A stretch of DNA of 64,000 nucleotides. It comes from Bacteroides sp. Its GTDB lineage: Bacteria; Bacteroidota; Bacteroidia; Bacteroidales; Bacteroidaceae. The DNA lies in NCBI GenBank assembly GCA_017472925.1, contig JAFUNS010000008.1, positions 31,119-95,118 on the forward strand. The letters are read 5' to 3'. The position numbers and the translations under genes were made by a program. Below are positions 34,773 to 43,869 of this stretch, in pieces. The number at the start of each line of letters is the position of its first letter. The first letter of the stretch is position 1. The notes below the pieces were generated by a model that searched no databases, was not told where the DNA came from, and saw only the letters and a program-made list of their open reading frames with translations.

Positions 34773-36299
34773 CTAATTATAATAACTGAATGGCGTCCAA
34801 CCTTTCAACACAAAAGCCGGATTCTGATAATTCTTTATCAATGCTGCATCCTTCTTTGCATCCAACTGTTTGGAATAAGGATGACGTTTAGACACATCCA
34901 CCAACTCACCGGTTTCCATATCACGTGTTTGGAATTCATACATTTTCATGGACTTTTCATCCAATTCACTCCATCCTTCCGGAATAATATTCTTAGTAGA
35001 GCAATTTATTAGGACAAACTCAGCATCCGGATAACTGGTTCCATGATTTAGACGGCAACGACCATAATCAGCCATTCTACCATTATTTGTTGAGAACGTA
35101 CATTCTACAAATACATCTCCATGATTATCACCTCTATTTCTTACCCATGAGAACGGACCTCCACTATTACGGAAATTAGAGCGATAAGCAAACAAGCTAC
35201 CACGCCCCAAAATGGTATCTCCACCACCATCCATCTCACAAGATTCCATATAAATGGTTCCATTGGCTTGTAAAGCATCACCTGAACCGATGATGTGTAC
35301 ACGATACAAAGCTATACGTTCACCATTCAGCAACAAACCTTCGGCCTGACCGGTTAGATCGGTAGCAATACAAATATCCTCCAATACTATGTCCTTACAA
35401 TTATCCAACATAAAAGCAGCACGACGTGAAGGGAATGTGCCCGGCCATTCATTAGTCTTTACCGTCAATGGATGAGGATTAAAGACTTCATTATTGGCAT
35501 AATGTACCTTGGTTTTATCCATTCCTTCACCTTTTATCTTCACGTTAGATTTATTACGAGCATACACCAATTCTTCATAATCACCCTCACGAACCCATAC
35601 CACTGTCTGTTGTTCATTAAAGTCGGGGATATAATCCAAAGCTCCTTGAACGGTATTAAAATCTCCTTTACCTGTAGCATCTACTATCAATGTATCTATC
35701 CGAATTGGTCCTTCATCCTTTGTTGTAAACTTCCAACCATGTTCTTTACCGATTCCCGTAAAAGAATTGTCAGACAATGACAATACACCTTTATCAATTG
35801 TTACATAATAAGTATGATCGTATTCCAACATATTGTTATGAGGATATATAGTAGCTGTATTCCCTCTAACTATGATGGGATGAAAGTGGAAAGCATCCGT
35901 AAATCCACCAATGATATTCAACTGATAGTCGGGAGGTGTAGGTTCTGCTGTTCCCGAAGGAGTACCCGGACGAGTATCTTTATTGGTAGGCATCTTATCA
36001 CGCGAATAGTCATAAGGCACTTTCATATAGTCACATTCCGGACCGTATGTTCGGCTTTTAGTGGGCCCTGCAGGAATACTCAAATCCAAGCTGTCAACCA
36101 ATTCGCCGGTTACAGCATCAAAAATGCGCACCATTCCCGAATCACCTACTATAGGAGATTCCGAAAAGTTCAAGACCAAATGAGTATCCGGATTTACATT
36201 TTTCATTCCAACAGCCGGATACAATTCTGCTCCCGAAGGAACGGGTTGGTTACATGCCATCAACAATGGGAGGACGGCTAACAAATAATGTGCTTTCAT
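34773..36299 (-). CDS. CE8-like pectinesterase lipoprotein with N-terminal Ig-like domain
   Basis: A 508-residue lipoprotein (lipobox LLMAC, Cys ~16) with an N-terminal bacterial Ig-like domain (~25-190) and a CE8-like beta-helix (~200-500). The helix begins DATGKGDFNTVQGALDYIPD. It is divergent from canonical CE8: the two catalytic Asp seem conserved (GSGDALQ and GGDTILGRG), but the usual GQAVAL is replaced and no RPW motif is visible; NRGDNHGDVFVEC occupies the region. It may be a methylesterase with altered specificity or a binding protein. I chose the ATG at 36299, 10 bases after the upstream stop; an earlier ATG at 36323 would overlap that gene. Confidence 0.8.
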   Translation of the reverse strand: MKAHYLLAVLPLLMACNQPVPSGAELYPAVGMKNVNPDTHLVLNFSESPIVGDSGMVRIFDAVTGELVDSLDLSIPAGPTKSRTYGPECDYMKVPYDYSRDKMPTNKDTRPGTPSGTAEPTPPDYQLNIIGGFTDAFHFHPIIVRGNTATIYPHNNMLEYDHTYYVTIDKGVLSLSDNSFTGIGKEHGWKFTTKDEGPIRIDTLIVDATGKGDFNTVQGALDYIPDFNEQQTVVWVREGDYEELVYARNKSNVKIKGEGMDKTKVHYANNEVFNPHPLTVKTNEWPGTFPSRRAAFMLDNCKDIVLEDICIATDLTGQAEGLLLNGERIALYRVHIIGSGDALQANGTIYMESCEMDGGGDTILGRGSLFAYRSNFRNSGGPFSWVRNRGDNHGDVFVECTFSTNNGRMADYGRCRLNHGTSYPDAEFVLINCSTKNIIPEGWSELDEKSMKMYEFQTRDMETGELVDVSKRHPYSKQLDAKKDAALIKNYQNPAFVLKGWTPFSYYN

Positions 36300-36309
36300 A
36301 TAATTTGAT

Positions 36310-38835
36310 TTATTTCCATTCAACTTTCAAATGCTTCAACATCGTAGTACTTTCACCACAAGAACCAGTGTGTTGTACACCTACTCCTCCAAAGGAATTG
36401 GGAGTAATACGTGCATCCAAATCTACCTTAGACACCAACTCTGCACTTCGTATCGGTGCAAGCGGAGTTTCCGTTTCCACATGTGCCGTCAACACATCGC
36501 CTTCAACCTTCAAGTTGATGGAACAACCTGTACGATAACATATAGAGGAAACAGGCGATGTCAACGGAGTGGTTTTACCGTCTTTATACTCAACCAGGAA
36601 GAAATCCACCGCATTGCTAAATTTGGTTGTCCGGATAATGCGGAGTGCATAGCCTGTCAATGTTTGAGTGTCAAACTTTATATAGATATCCATATATTGT
36701 CCGGTAGCACTTCCGAAGCCTTGTCCGGCCAATTTAGTTGGGTCTACATACAAATTCACTTCCATATCGCCATACATATCTTTCAAAGGTGTATAGAGCA
36801 AACGGGCACCTCTTTGGTCTTGCAACAATCCTGTACCTCTGGCCCCATTGAAACCCTGTCCATAAATCCAATAATCCTTGCTCATATCTACAGTCCACGG
36901 ATATTCTGCCGTATCTATAGGTTTGTAACCATCCAGTGTCCAGAAACCTGGTATCAATTGAGGCTGATTCTTGCTTGGGAAGTTTTGAAAATCTGTTTCA
37001 TAAACATTCGTTTCAACTATTTTTCCCCTTTTCACCGGAGTTTTAGATACCACACATACTTCCTTACCCGGCAAACAACGCAAATGTTTAGGCGACACTC
37101 CCACCATCAAATAATAACCGACATCTTCTTTTTTCAAATCATAAGTATACTCAGGTTCATTCAAACGAGATACCGCCACTGGTATAGCATTGGCACCATA
37201 CTTATCGGTACAACGATACCATGTAACCAACGATTGGTCGGCACGTCCTTGCAAATCCAACGTATAATGTACCGATGCCTTACCTTTAGAAATCTTCAAT
37301 TCAGGGGCTTTTACAAATGCAGGTGCTTCGATGAAATCGGGAGATACAGTCATTTCTACAGCACATTCCAACCCAGCATCTGTTGAAGCTATGACGGTAA
37401 AATGTTTCGTTTCGTCTTCATGGTTGGCAGCTTCCACCACACATTCATACCCATCTGTAGCATATAGTTTAACATATTTCTCGTATCCCGGTTGCACTCT
37501 CCAATGTACAGGAACATCATTATACACATAATTACAATGACCTTTTACGGTTGCGGTTAGCTTTTGTGGTGCATCACCCGTTTGAAGAGTTGCTTCCAAT
37601 GGATTGATTGACAAACAAGTAGCCATATGAGTATAGTCCTTTCCAGCTTTACTACCCGCTAATTCTATCTTCTCACGAACATTCATCGGATCCCAATTAT
37701 CTTCACCTCGAAGCAGATTGTAAGTGTTATATACCACTTCTCCATCCACTTCTACTCTATATGCTTTCAGTTGTTCCAATTGATCCATACAAATGGTATT
37801 GTAAGGTTTAGAAGAACCTATAATGTAAGGTTGTCCATTCATCTGTACATTATACTGATAACAACGGAGCCAATCTGTTGGATAAGGTGTCCAACCAGCA
37901 TACACCTGACTATCTGTATGATAGCGGCAATCCACAATACTAAGCGGGCCGGTTGCTTTACAGAAATACTGTTGGTTCGTTCCGTTTTTCACGTAAAAAT
38001 CCGAATTCAAGAATATGGCCCCCCCCATGTCACTACGCCAGAAAGGAAGCTGTCCATAAAAATGCAAGGTACAATCAAGATACACACCTGTACCCGTCAA
38101 TGCATCATCTGTACTTTCCATGTGACATTTATTAAAAAGAATACGCTTAGCCCCATTCAACGGATTCATGTTTAAGCGACTGATAAAGTGCACATTTTCC
38201 GCATAAATCTTATCGCCATGGCAATAGGCTACATGCGCTTGTGTAATAGCGGAGTTTCTTTTTTCACGTCCCAATTCCTTCTTCAACGGGAATTCCAAAT
38301 CCACATTACAGAAATTACCCATTGTAAGGTTCTTCACCATCAATCCATCTCCCCAGAAATCGAACATGGTAAAGTTTCCTATGGCACCTTGTGTTTGTCC
38401 ACGCCAAGAGGCCAACACTACATTGCGGGGATTATCATTCAGACCTATCAAATGTAAATACGGACATTTAACAATCAGGCCGAACGGTTCCCGTCCATTC
38501 TTTCCTTTCTTTATTTCCGTATCTTCCGGATTGTCTATCCAATAAACATAGGGAGCAATATAAACCATCATGGGGGCATTTTCCGTCCCAGCCATAAAAT
38601 GTTCAGATGCTTCATTGAAGCTATTAAACACATAGGGGTTATTCTTTACAATATCATCTGACAATTGTCCATCAATAAAGAAAGCTTTAGGCCCCAATAC
38701 AATTTCCTGATTGTTGTAAACTATTCGGTCTCCTTTAAATTCAATAGGTTGTTTAGCATCAAGGGATTTATATCCCTGTGTCCATGATGCAATGGCACAA
38801 CACAAAGCCATCATAAAGGTAAGCATGCGTTTCAT
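36310..38835 (-). CDS. Large beta-helix protein of the pectinesterase/lyase superfamily
   Basis: An 841-residue exported protein (signal to about residue 19). Residues ~35-400 look like a right-handed beta-helix: repeated short strands, ENVHFISRLNMNPLNGAKRILFNKCHMESTDDAL and a segment near GPLSIVDCRYH. Next come Ig-like domains (~405-620) and a C-terminal beta-sandwich (~625-841) that resembles a LamG/carbohydrate-binding module. I cannot assign a CAZy family. Pectin context suggests a lyase or esterase. A G8 run lies at codons ~269-272. The gene has its own promoter and is followed by the CE8-like lipoprotein. Confidence 0.75.
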   Translation of the reverse strand: MKRMLTFMMALCCAIASWTQGYKSLDAKQPIEFKGDRIVYNNQEIVLGPKAFFIDGQLSDDIVKNNPYVFNSFNEASEHFMAGTENAPMMVYIAPYVYWIDNPEDTEIKKGKNGREPFGLIVKCPYLHLIGLNDNPRNVVLASWRGQTQGAIGNFTMFDFWGDGLMVKNLTMGNFCNVDLEFPLKKELGREKRNSAITQAHVAYCHGDKIYAENVHFISRLNMNPLNGAKRILFNKCHMESTDDALTGTGVYLDCTLHFYGQLPFWRSDMGGAIFLNSDFYVKNGTNQQYFCKATGPLSIVDCRYHTDSQVYAGWTPYPTDWLRCYQYNVQMNGQPYIIGSSKPYNTICMDQLEQLKAYRVEVDGEVVYNTYNLLRGEDNWDPMNVREKIELAGSKAGKDYTHMATCLSINPLEATLQTGDAPQKLTATVKGHCNYVYNDVPVHWRVQPGYEKYVKLYATDGYECVVEAANHEDETKHFTVIASTDAGLECAVEMTVSPDFIEAPAFVKAPELKISKGKASVHYTLDLQGRADQSLVTWYRCTDKYGANAIPVAVSRLNEPEYTYDLKKEDVGYYLMVGVSPKHLRCLPGKEVCVVSKTPVKRGKIVETNVYETDFQNFPSKNQPQLIPGFWTLDGYKPIDTAEYPWTVDMSKDYWIYGQGFNGARGTGLLQDQRGARLLYTPLKDMYGDMEVNLYVDPTKLAGQGFGSATGQYMDIYIKFDTQTLTGYALRIIRTTKFSNAVDFFLVEYKDGKTTPLTSPVSSICYRTGCSINLKVEGDVLTAHVETETPLAPIRSAELVSKVDLDARITPNSFGGVGVQHTGSCGESTTMLKHLKVEWK
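38019..38026 (-). repeat. G8 homopolymer inside the beta-helix gene
   Basis: Eight consecutive C on the plus strand (sense G8), encoding Met-Gly-Gly-Ala. Slippage here would truncate the protein at about a third of its length. Confidence 0.8.
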
Positions 38836-38859
38836 GGTAAACTAGTTTTAAATTCATTA

Positions 38860-38890
38860 CAAATATATAAGATATATTTCAAAAATCAAA
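38860..38890 (-). promoter_or_regulatory. Promoter of the beta-helix/CE8 unit
   Basis: On the minus strand TTTG (38887-38890), 19 bases, then TATATTTG (38860-38867), a full Bacteroidetes -33/-7 pair. It resembles the promoter at 42604-42635. Confidence 0.75.
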
Positions 38891-38907
38891 GGTATAAAGT
38901 TCCCATA

Positions 38908-41900
38908 CTATAATAAAACTTCATTATTGCCTTCGTAAATCTCATCTATTTCATTCTGCGGATCAATTACAATCCTACATCCGCTTAATGATTGAACATT
39001 AGGAATGACCAACTTGACATTCGTTGTTTTAGGTAACAAATCATTAGGAGCAGAAATAGGCTTGGATGTGTTTTGCGAAAGGATATTACCTTCTTTATCG
39101 ACAATAGCAACCACACATGCCGGTGCATCACATCCGCTCAGATTATGTAAGGTTATCATTACTTCATTATCCGTAAATCGGATATCCTCTTTTCCAATCC
39201 CAATATCAGTCTTCGAATTAAAATCAGCCCCTTTTCCTTTCAATTCCATTTCTATCTGATAAGATGAAAAAGGAGGCAAATTCAATGAAACTTTCTGACT
39301 ACGGCCAAAAGTAATCTTACTTGTTTTCTTTTTACCATTCATTATCTGCTTTAGCGTCCAGGTACCTCCCAACAATTCAAATCCTACCATATCCACTTTC
39401 ACTTCTTGTTTCTCAGTATTAAAGAAATCCACTTTAAAGGAAGTGGCCGTTTTATCATATACATGAATAGCCACCTTTTGTGCTATCGTATCATTCGAGA
39501 ACTTCCAGAACAAAGGATTATCCGAAACAAAACGTTGACTACGGTTGAGTGCCACACCTCCGAGACGAGATTGTTGGATCAAATCTGGACGATAATAAAT
39601 ACGGTCAGTCCATATGCTACCTTCTTTAAATATATACTCATTCAAATCGTAATCTTGAAGGAATTTAGTATATGCATCAATCAGTATTTCTTTTGTTCCC
39701 AAAGCAGAGACATCTCCCCAACCGGAATAGGCAACAGGTGTATAATATTTGCTATCGCCTGTCCACAACCAGGAATACCACAAAATAGGTGTAACATACT
39801 CTATACCATAACTTCTTGCCTCGTCTGTCAGATAATTGATTTCTTGAGGCAACAGGACATGTCCTTCCTTGTCTTGCTTGGCATGCGCCAACATACTATC
39901 GGCAAAACGAAGAACATATTCACGTGCTCCTTGATTGCCATAGAGTTCTCCTAACAATAAGGCTGGAGCCATGTGATAGAATTCACGTCGGGAAGACCAT
40001 GCCCAAATCCCTTTATCTGCTATCTTGGTTGCGCTAAAATAATCGGAGCGGAAATGCGTGTGACCGGCATCGTTTATTCCCAACAGCTTCTCACGAACAC
40101 TCTTGGCGGCTTCCATCATCCGTTCAACTTGTTTTGGGTTTCCTATATCCAACAAGTTCATCTGGCAAATCGTATTTGTTCCTTCTTCGCAAGTATGAAG
40201 CCCGTCTGTCTGAATGGTACTCATTCCTTCAGTCAATAATCCTTGCTCATAAGCTGCTTCCAACAATTTATTCAATGAACGAGTCGCCTTCTGAGGGATA
40301 CATCCGTTATGTACAAGTCCGGGGAACAAGTTTCCTAAATCCGTATCATCCGATATACCTCCTCCAAATTCACCATTATCTATTTGTCGGTTATCGATAT
40401 ACCATTCCACCAAATCATTGTAAGTACGCAACACTTCCAATTGCAAGAATGCCCACAAAGGAACACCTTCCGGTTTTTGGGGTTGTTTATAGAAGGATAC
40501 GGCTTGTTCCGGATTGTATTGATACCAATATCTGCGTCCTTGTTCATTGCTTGGATCTATCCGAAGCAAGTCGTTCATATCAGCATCTATCTGATTAAAC
40601 TTATTATAACGTCTGCTACGAGGTACCTCCTCACAAATCATGGCATGGTTATCACGTATCTGCGTAAGCCTATCTTCAACATGCTCTTTCTTGGCTTCTT
40701 CGAATGGCTTGAATATCAGTTCAATCTTCATACCTTTCAACATTTCAGAAGAAAAGTCAGCACCAGAACCCACCAATGTTATATAAAGCGGTTGGTCGTT
40801 AGGAAGAATACGGTCGCGCATATCCAACCAAAGCACTCTGGATTCATTTGGCTTGACTGAGAAGGAGAAGTCAAACATATTTCTTAACTTCCATATAGGG
40901 TCTTTTATTTGGATATTCATGGGGAACAACCCGTCAGCTGTTTGCGGTTGTACATCAAGTGCTGGCAATTCTATACGTATACCATCCAAGCCTCCATACA
41001 TATTTATCCATGAATACAACATAGAGCGACCATTCTTCACACCACTCACATCAATATCCTTCATATCTTGAGGGATTACCACATGTACGATTGGCATGGA
41101 ATTGCGGTTAATGGAATGACTTGTATCTGCATCTACTTTAGTACCCAATCGATTATTGTAAGGTACAGCAAGCAACATTCTCCGTTCTTCCGGTTGAAAA
41201 CGATTGTGAACGTATTTTTTCATCTCCATCAATTGGGGATGATTGAAATGCTGGAAATCAGTCAATGTATAACTAAGAGAGACTATACCTTTAGGGGACA
41301 CTCCTTTACCAACATGATACACATCAAATTCCGATATTGGTGTTTCTTGTACTTCATTCTTAAAAACAATTGTTTGACCAATCCTGGGTTGTTCCAATAG
41401 ATGAAAACTTTTTTCGGTTTGATTGCTACGATAAGCTATTTCGTTAGCATTCTGTCCATCCTTACTTTCAGAAACAGCAATTTTACCCTGTGCTCCTCCT
41501 GTTATCTCCAAATAGTTCCAAGTTTCTTTCGGCAAATTGAAACGTACTTCCCACCCCGACAAAGAATAGCAATCCCAGTCAGGCAATTGAAAATAGTCAT
41601 TTCGTCCTAAGATGGATGAACGGTTGAAAACTCCCGGCCATGTCGTTTCCCGGATTCCATCATTACATTTCCAATACCAACGTTTCAAGTCATAAGTATC
41701 TGTAATACCGACCTTCCGTACAGAAGTCGTTTCATTACATAAATAAGGAGGAACATGTTTATCAAAGCCATAAAAACGTTTCCACTCGTCCAATTGGATT
41801 GAATCTTTTACATCCCGTACAATGTAAGGTATAACTTGAGGATCTTTAGTTACCAATTGGGCTATTTGACCCTCGTCAAGTGCTTGTCCATATATCCGTA

Positions 41901-42579
41901 GCTCGTCTATATCTCCGCCCAACTGCTGATTGTACAAACTTTGAACCTGATACGGACTAATGATACGTGAATGTGGACCAAACTGATCCAATCCCGTATT
42001 CAACACCACCGAAGTATCCCGTTGCCCTACCTTTTCTCCATTCACATAGAACTTTACGCCAATGTTTTCATCCCATGTCAACGCAAAATGCGTCCATTCA
42101 TCAGGACGAGGTAATTTATCCACTTGATGTGAAAGTCGGATTCTTGCCAAATGATTATCCGTCACAAAAGCATCAAAACCTTTACCGTTATAGTCAATCC
42201 GAAGCCAAGTCATATCCCAACTGGTATGGTCCGCATAGCTAACACGAAATATGGGAAATTCTGTTGGAGTAAAATCTTCAGTCAATCGCCAATAGAATGA
42301 TAATGTACCCCGAGACGCATAAATATTACCAGGTGCCCAATAACTTAACAATTGCTTGTGTGCACAATGAATTGCTTTCCCTACCGCACCATCATCTATA
42401 GAAGAAACATTATAAAGAAAGTTAGGTTCTGCATCTCCTTTCGCATAATCGGCTTTCGTCCCATGCTCACCAGACATATAGAAAAGTAATGCATCGCTAT
42501 ATGACTGTGAGTATACTACACAGGAAGCAACAATTGCTACTATAAAGCCGATAAATCTTTGGTTAAGCATGCGTTTCAT
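38908..42579 (-). CDS. 1223-residue LamG plus helical-toroid protein, putative new glycan-active enzyme
   Basis: An exported protein (signal to about residue 25). Residues ~28-240 form a LamG/concanavalin-type domain with DEWTHFALTWDENIGVKF and a final GGDIDELRIYGQAL. Next come beta-rich regions (~250-630). A predicted helical (alpha/alpha)n region (~650-1000) contains NGEFGGGISDDTDL and WSSRREFYHMAPALL. After that are a beta-sandwich (~1010-1120) and a CARDB-like end (~1125-1223). I do not recognise the catalytic family. The toroid with conserved acidic and Arg/His residues fits a lyase or an unsaturated uronyl hydrolase-type fold, but this is inference. It shares promoter and signal-peptide sequence with the beta-helix gene. 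Confidence 0.7.
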   Translation of the reverse strand: MKRMLNQRFIGFIVAIVASCVVYSQSYSDALLFYMSGEHGTKADYAKGDAEPNFLYNVSSIDDGAVGKAIHCAHKQLLSYWAPGNIYASRGTLSFYWRLTEDFTPTEFPIFRVSYADHTSWDMTWLRIDYNGKGFDAFVTDNHLARIRLSHQVDKLPRPDEWTHFALTWDENIGVKFYVNGEKVGQRDTSVVLNTGLDQFGPHSRIISPYQVQSLYNQQLGGDIDELRIYGQALDEGQIAQLVTKDPQVIPYIVRDVKDSIQLDEWKRFYGFDKHVPPYLCNETTSVRKVGITDTYDLKRWYWKCNDGIRETTWPGVFNRSSILGRNDYFQLPDWDCYSLSGWEVRFNLPKETWNYLEITGGAQGKIAVSESKDGQNANEIAYRSNQTEKSFHLLEQPRIGQTIVFKNEVQETPISEFDVYHVGKGVSPKGIVSLSYTLTDFQHFNHPQLMEMKKYVHNRFQPEERRMLLAVPYNNRLGTKVDADTSHSINRNSMPIVHVVIPQDMKDIDVSGVKNGRSMLYSWINMYGGLDGIRIELPALDVQPQTADGLFPMNIQIKDPIWKLRNMFDFSFSVKPNESRVLWLDMRDRILPNDQPLYITLVGSGADFSSEMLKGMKIELIFKPFEEAKKEHVEDRLTQIRDNHAMICEEVPRSRRYNKFNQIDADMNDLLRIDPSNEQGRRYWYQYNPEQAVSFYKQPQKPEGVPLWAFLQLEVLRTYNDLVEWYIDNRQIDNGEFGGGISDDTDLGNLFPGLVHNGCIPQKATRSLNKLLEAAYEQGLLTEGMSTIQTDGLHTCEEGTNTICQMNLLDIGNPKQVERMMEAAKSVREKLLGINDAGHTHFRSDYFSATKIADKGIWAWSSRREFYHMAPALLLGELYGNQGAREYVLRFADSMLAHAKQDKEGHVLLPQEINYLTDEARSYGIEYVTPILWYSWLWTGDSKYYTPVAYSGWGDVSALGTKEILIDAYTKFLQDYDLNEYIFKEGSIWTDRIYYRPDLIQQSRLGGVALNRSQRFVSDNPLFWKFSNDTIAQKVAIHVYDKTATSFKVDFFNTEKQEVKVDMVGFELLGGTWTLKQIMNGKKKTSKITFGRSQKVSLNLPPFSSYQIEMELKGKGADFNSKTDIGIGKEDIRFTDNEVMITLHNLSGCDAPACVVAIVDKEGNILSQNTSKPISAPNDLLPKTTNVKLVIPNVQSLSGCRIVIDPQNEIDEIYEGNNEVLL

Positions 42580-42603
42580 GGTATCTTGATTTATTTTTTG
42601 TTA

Positions 42604-42635
42604 CAAATATAAAGTATGTAATTCAAAAATACAAA
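42604..42635 (-). promoter_or_regulatory. Promoter of the 1223-residue protein gene
   Basis: On the minus strand TTTG (42632-42635), 20 bases, then TATATTTG (42604-42611), matching the consensus and its spacing. Confidence 0.75.
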
Positions 42636-42679
42636 AAAGGTGCAATATATTTAGAGAACAATATACCAATAAACACAAG

Positions 42680-42765
42680 GTGTCATTTTGAGAAACGAAG
42701 TGACGAAAAATCTGTATACACACTCGTAGATGCATACAGATCCTTCACTACGTTCAGGATGACAC
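42680..42765. repeat. Long imperfect palindrome, GTCATTCTGA type (copy 2)
   Basis: Ends GTGTCATTTTGAG and CAGGATGACAC with inner arms AATCTGTATACA/TGCATACAGATCC. Related to 10552-10634. It begins the gene-poor stretch 42580-43100, which otherwise holds the promoter at 42604, a stem-loop and a palindrome cluster. Confidence 0.75.
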
Positions 42766-42883
42766 AATAGGGCGGCAACTAGTATATTATTCCCTATATC
42801 TATGTAATGCAATCTAATCCAGAAAAAGTTTTTTGCGATTTTACTTGCATCTTACACTCACCACTGAATATCAACACGTTAGA

Positions 42884-42934
42884 GTGTGTAGGTAAAGTGT
42901 GCAAGAAAACTACCTACACACTTTACCTACACAC
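42884..42934. repeat. 18-bp perfect stem-loop
   Basis: 42884-42901 (GTGTGTAGGTAAAGTGTG) pairs exactly with 42917-42934 across a 15-base loop. No gene lies beside it and no T run follows, so it is not an obvious terminator. Confidence 0.75.
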
Positions 42935-43056
42935 GACTTACAAAAATCATTACCACCGACCTTCAACTTCAACATTCATTTGGGTAAAATTTTAGATACG
43001 AGCCTGAATATAAACAAATTACACAATTCTAATTCCTTCATTTGAGCATCTAATTC

Positions 43057-43144
43057 CTTTGTACTGCACCGCAGTACGATTAAACTCCACAGTAGTACAA
43101 TGGTACTACATAGCAGTACGATTAAACTGCGACGCAGTACAAAG
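43057..43144. repeat. Cluster of GTACTGC/GCAGTAC palindromes
   Basis: Outer arms CTTTGTACTGC (43057-43067) and GCAGTACAAAG (43134-43144) enclose a GTAGTAC/GTACTAC hairpin (43092-43109) and a direct repeat GCAGTACGATTAAACT (43071-43086 and 43113-43128). It runs into the broken nuclease gene. Confidence 0.75.
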
Positions 43145-43642
43145 GACGGAAATGGTTACAAAAGATTCTTGAAACTGTCTCCTTTCCAAAAAGAAACATT
43201 CAAGGTAGATACTGTAAGCCAGCTCTATCCGGAATATTATATTCTTCGTGTCAACGATTTCGACAAATGGTCGAAAGTACCCCTTGAACAATGGATTTAC
43301 TTCCTTAATACAGGTGAGATACCCGATGATGCTGACGCCCCAGGATTATGTGAAGCACGCGAACATCTTAAGTTAGATCGTTTGAGTAAAGATGAGCTTA
43401 AAGCCTATTACCGACATTTAGACAATGTGGTTATTCTACGCGACAACATCAACACCGAACGAACTGAAGGAAGAGCTGAAGGGCGAGCTGAAGGTAGAGC
43501 AGAAGGAAGAGTTGAAGGAAGAGCTGAAGGTGAAGCCGAAACCAAACGTTCCATTGCTCGTAATTTAAAAGATGCAGGTCTTTCCTTAGAAATGATTGCA
43601 AAAAACACGGGGCTTACGATAGAAGAAATAGAACAATTATAA
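43100..43642 (+). pseudogene. C-terminal remnant of an Rpn/PD-(D/E)XK-type transposase-nuclease
   Basis: A 180-codon open frame, but only from about codon 25 does it resemble the C-terminal half of Rpn-family recombination-promoting nucleases: LYPEYYILRVNDFDKW, WIYFLNTGEIP and EAREHLKLDRLS. The typical EGRAEGRAEGR repeats and an SIARNLKDAGLSLEMIAKNTGLT HTH-like end follow. The family is usually ~280-310 residues; the N-terminal nuclease domain is absent and replaced by palindromic repeat sequence. It is therefore a 5'-truncated relic, not a working gene. Seven GR/GE units were counted in the repeat. Confidence 0.8.
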
Positions 43643-43754
43643 GAACAGGGTATGGTTTAAACATCCACTTTACTTTCTCTTTAAAAAACGCCGTTATTCA
43701 AATGATACCAAAGCATGATTCTATATGGTAAAAAAACGAAATTAACAAAGTATA

Positions 43755-43797
43755 TTAAAAAATCCCGTCAAATCCAATATGTGAATTTGACGGGATT
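43755..43797 (-). terminator. Terminator of the minus-strand susCD operon
   Basis: A perfect 13-bp stem (43761-43773 with 43785-43797). On the minus strand it ends in a T6 run, 72 bases past the susD stop. Confidence 0.85.
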
Positions 43798-43869
43798 CTC
43801 TCATTTGTCAGAGGGAAGACACTATTAGGTGCCTTGCAATACTACCTCTTTTTTTATTGTTATATCGGA

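Noticed and set aside
36300-36323. Earlier ATG for the CE8-like lipoprotein
   Set aside because: It overlaps the end of the upstream gene and adds polar residues before the signal peptide.
36331-37386. A 351-codon open frame on the plus strand
   Set aside because: Antisense to the beta-helix gene, low-complexity His/Ile/Phe-rich translation with no family resemblance.
43460-43545. GAAGGAAGAGCT-type tandem repeats as a CRISPR-like or satellite array
   Set aside because: They encode the EGRAEGR repeats typical of the Rpn nuclease family; there are no spacers.
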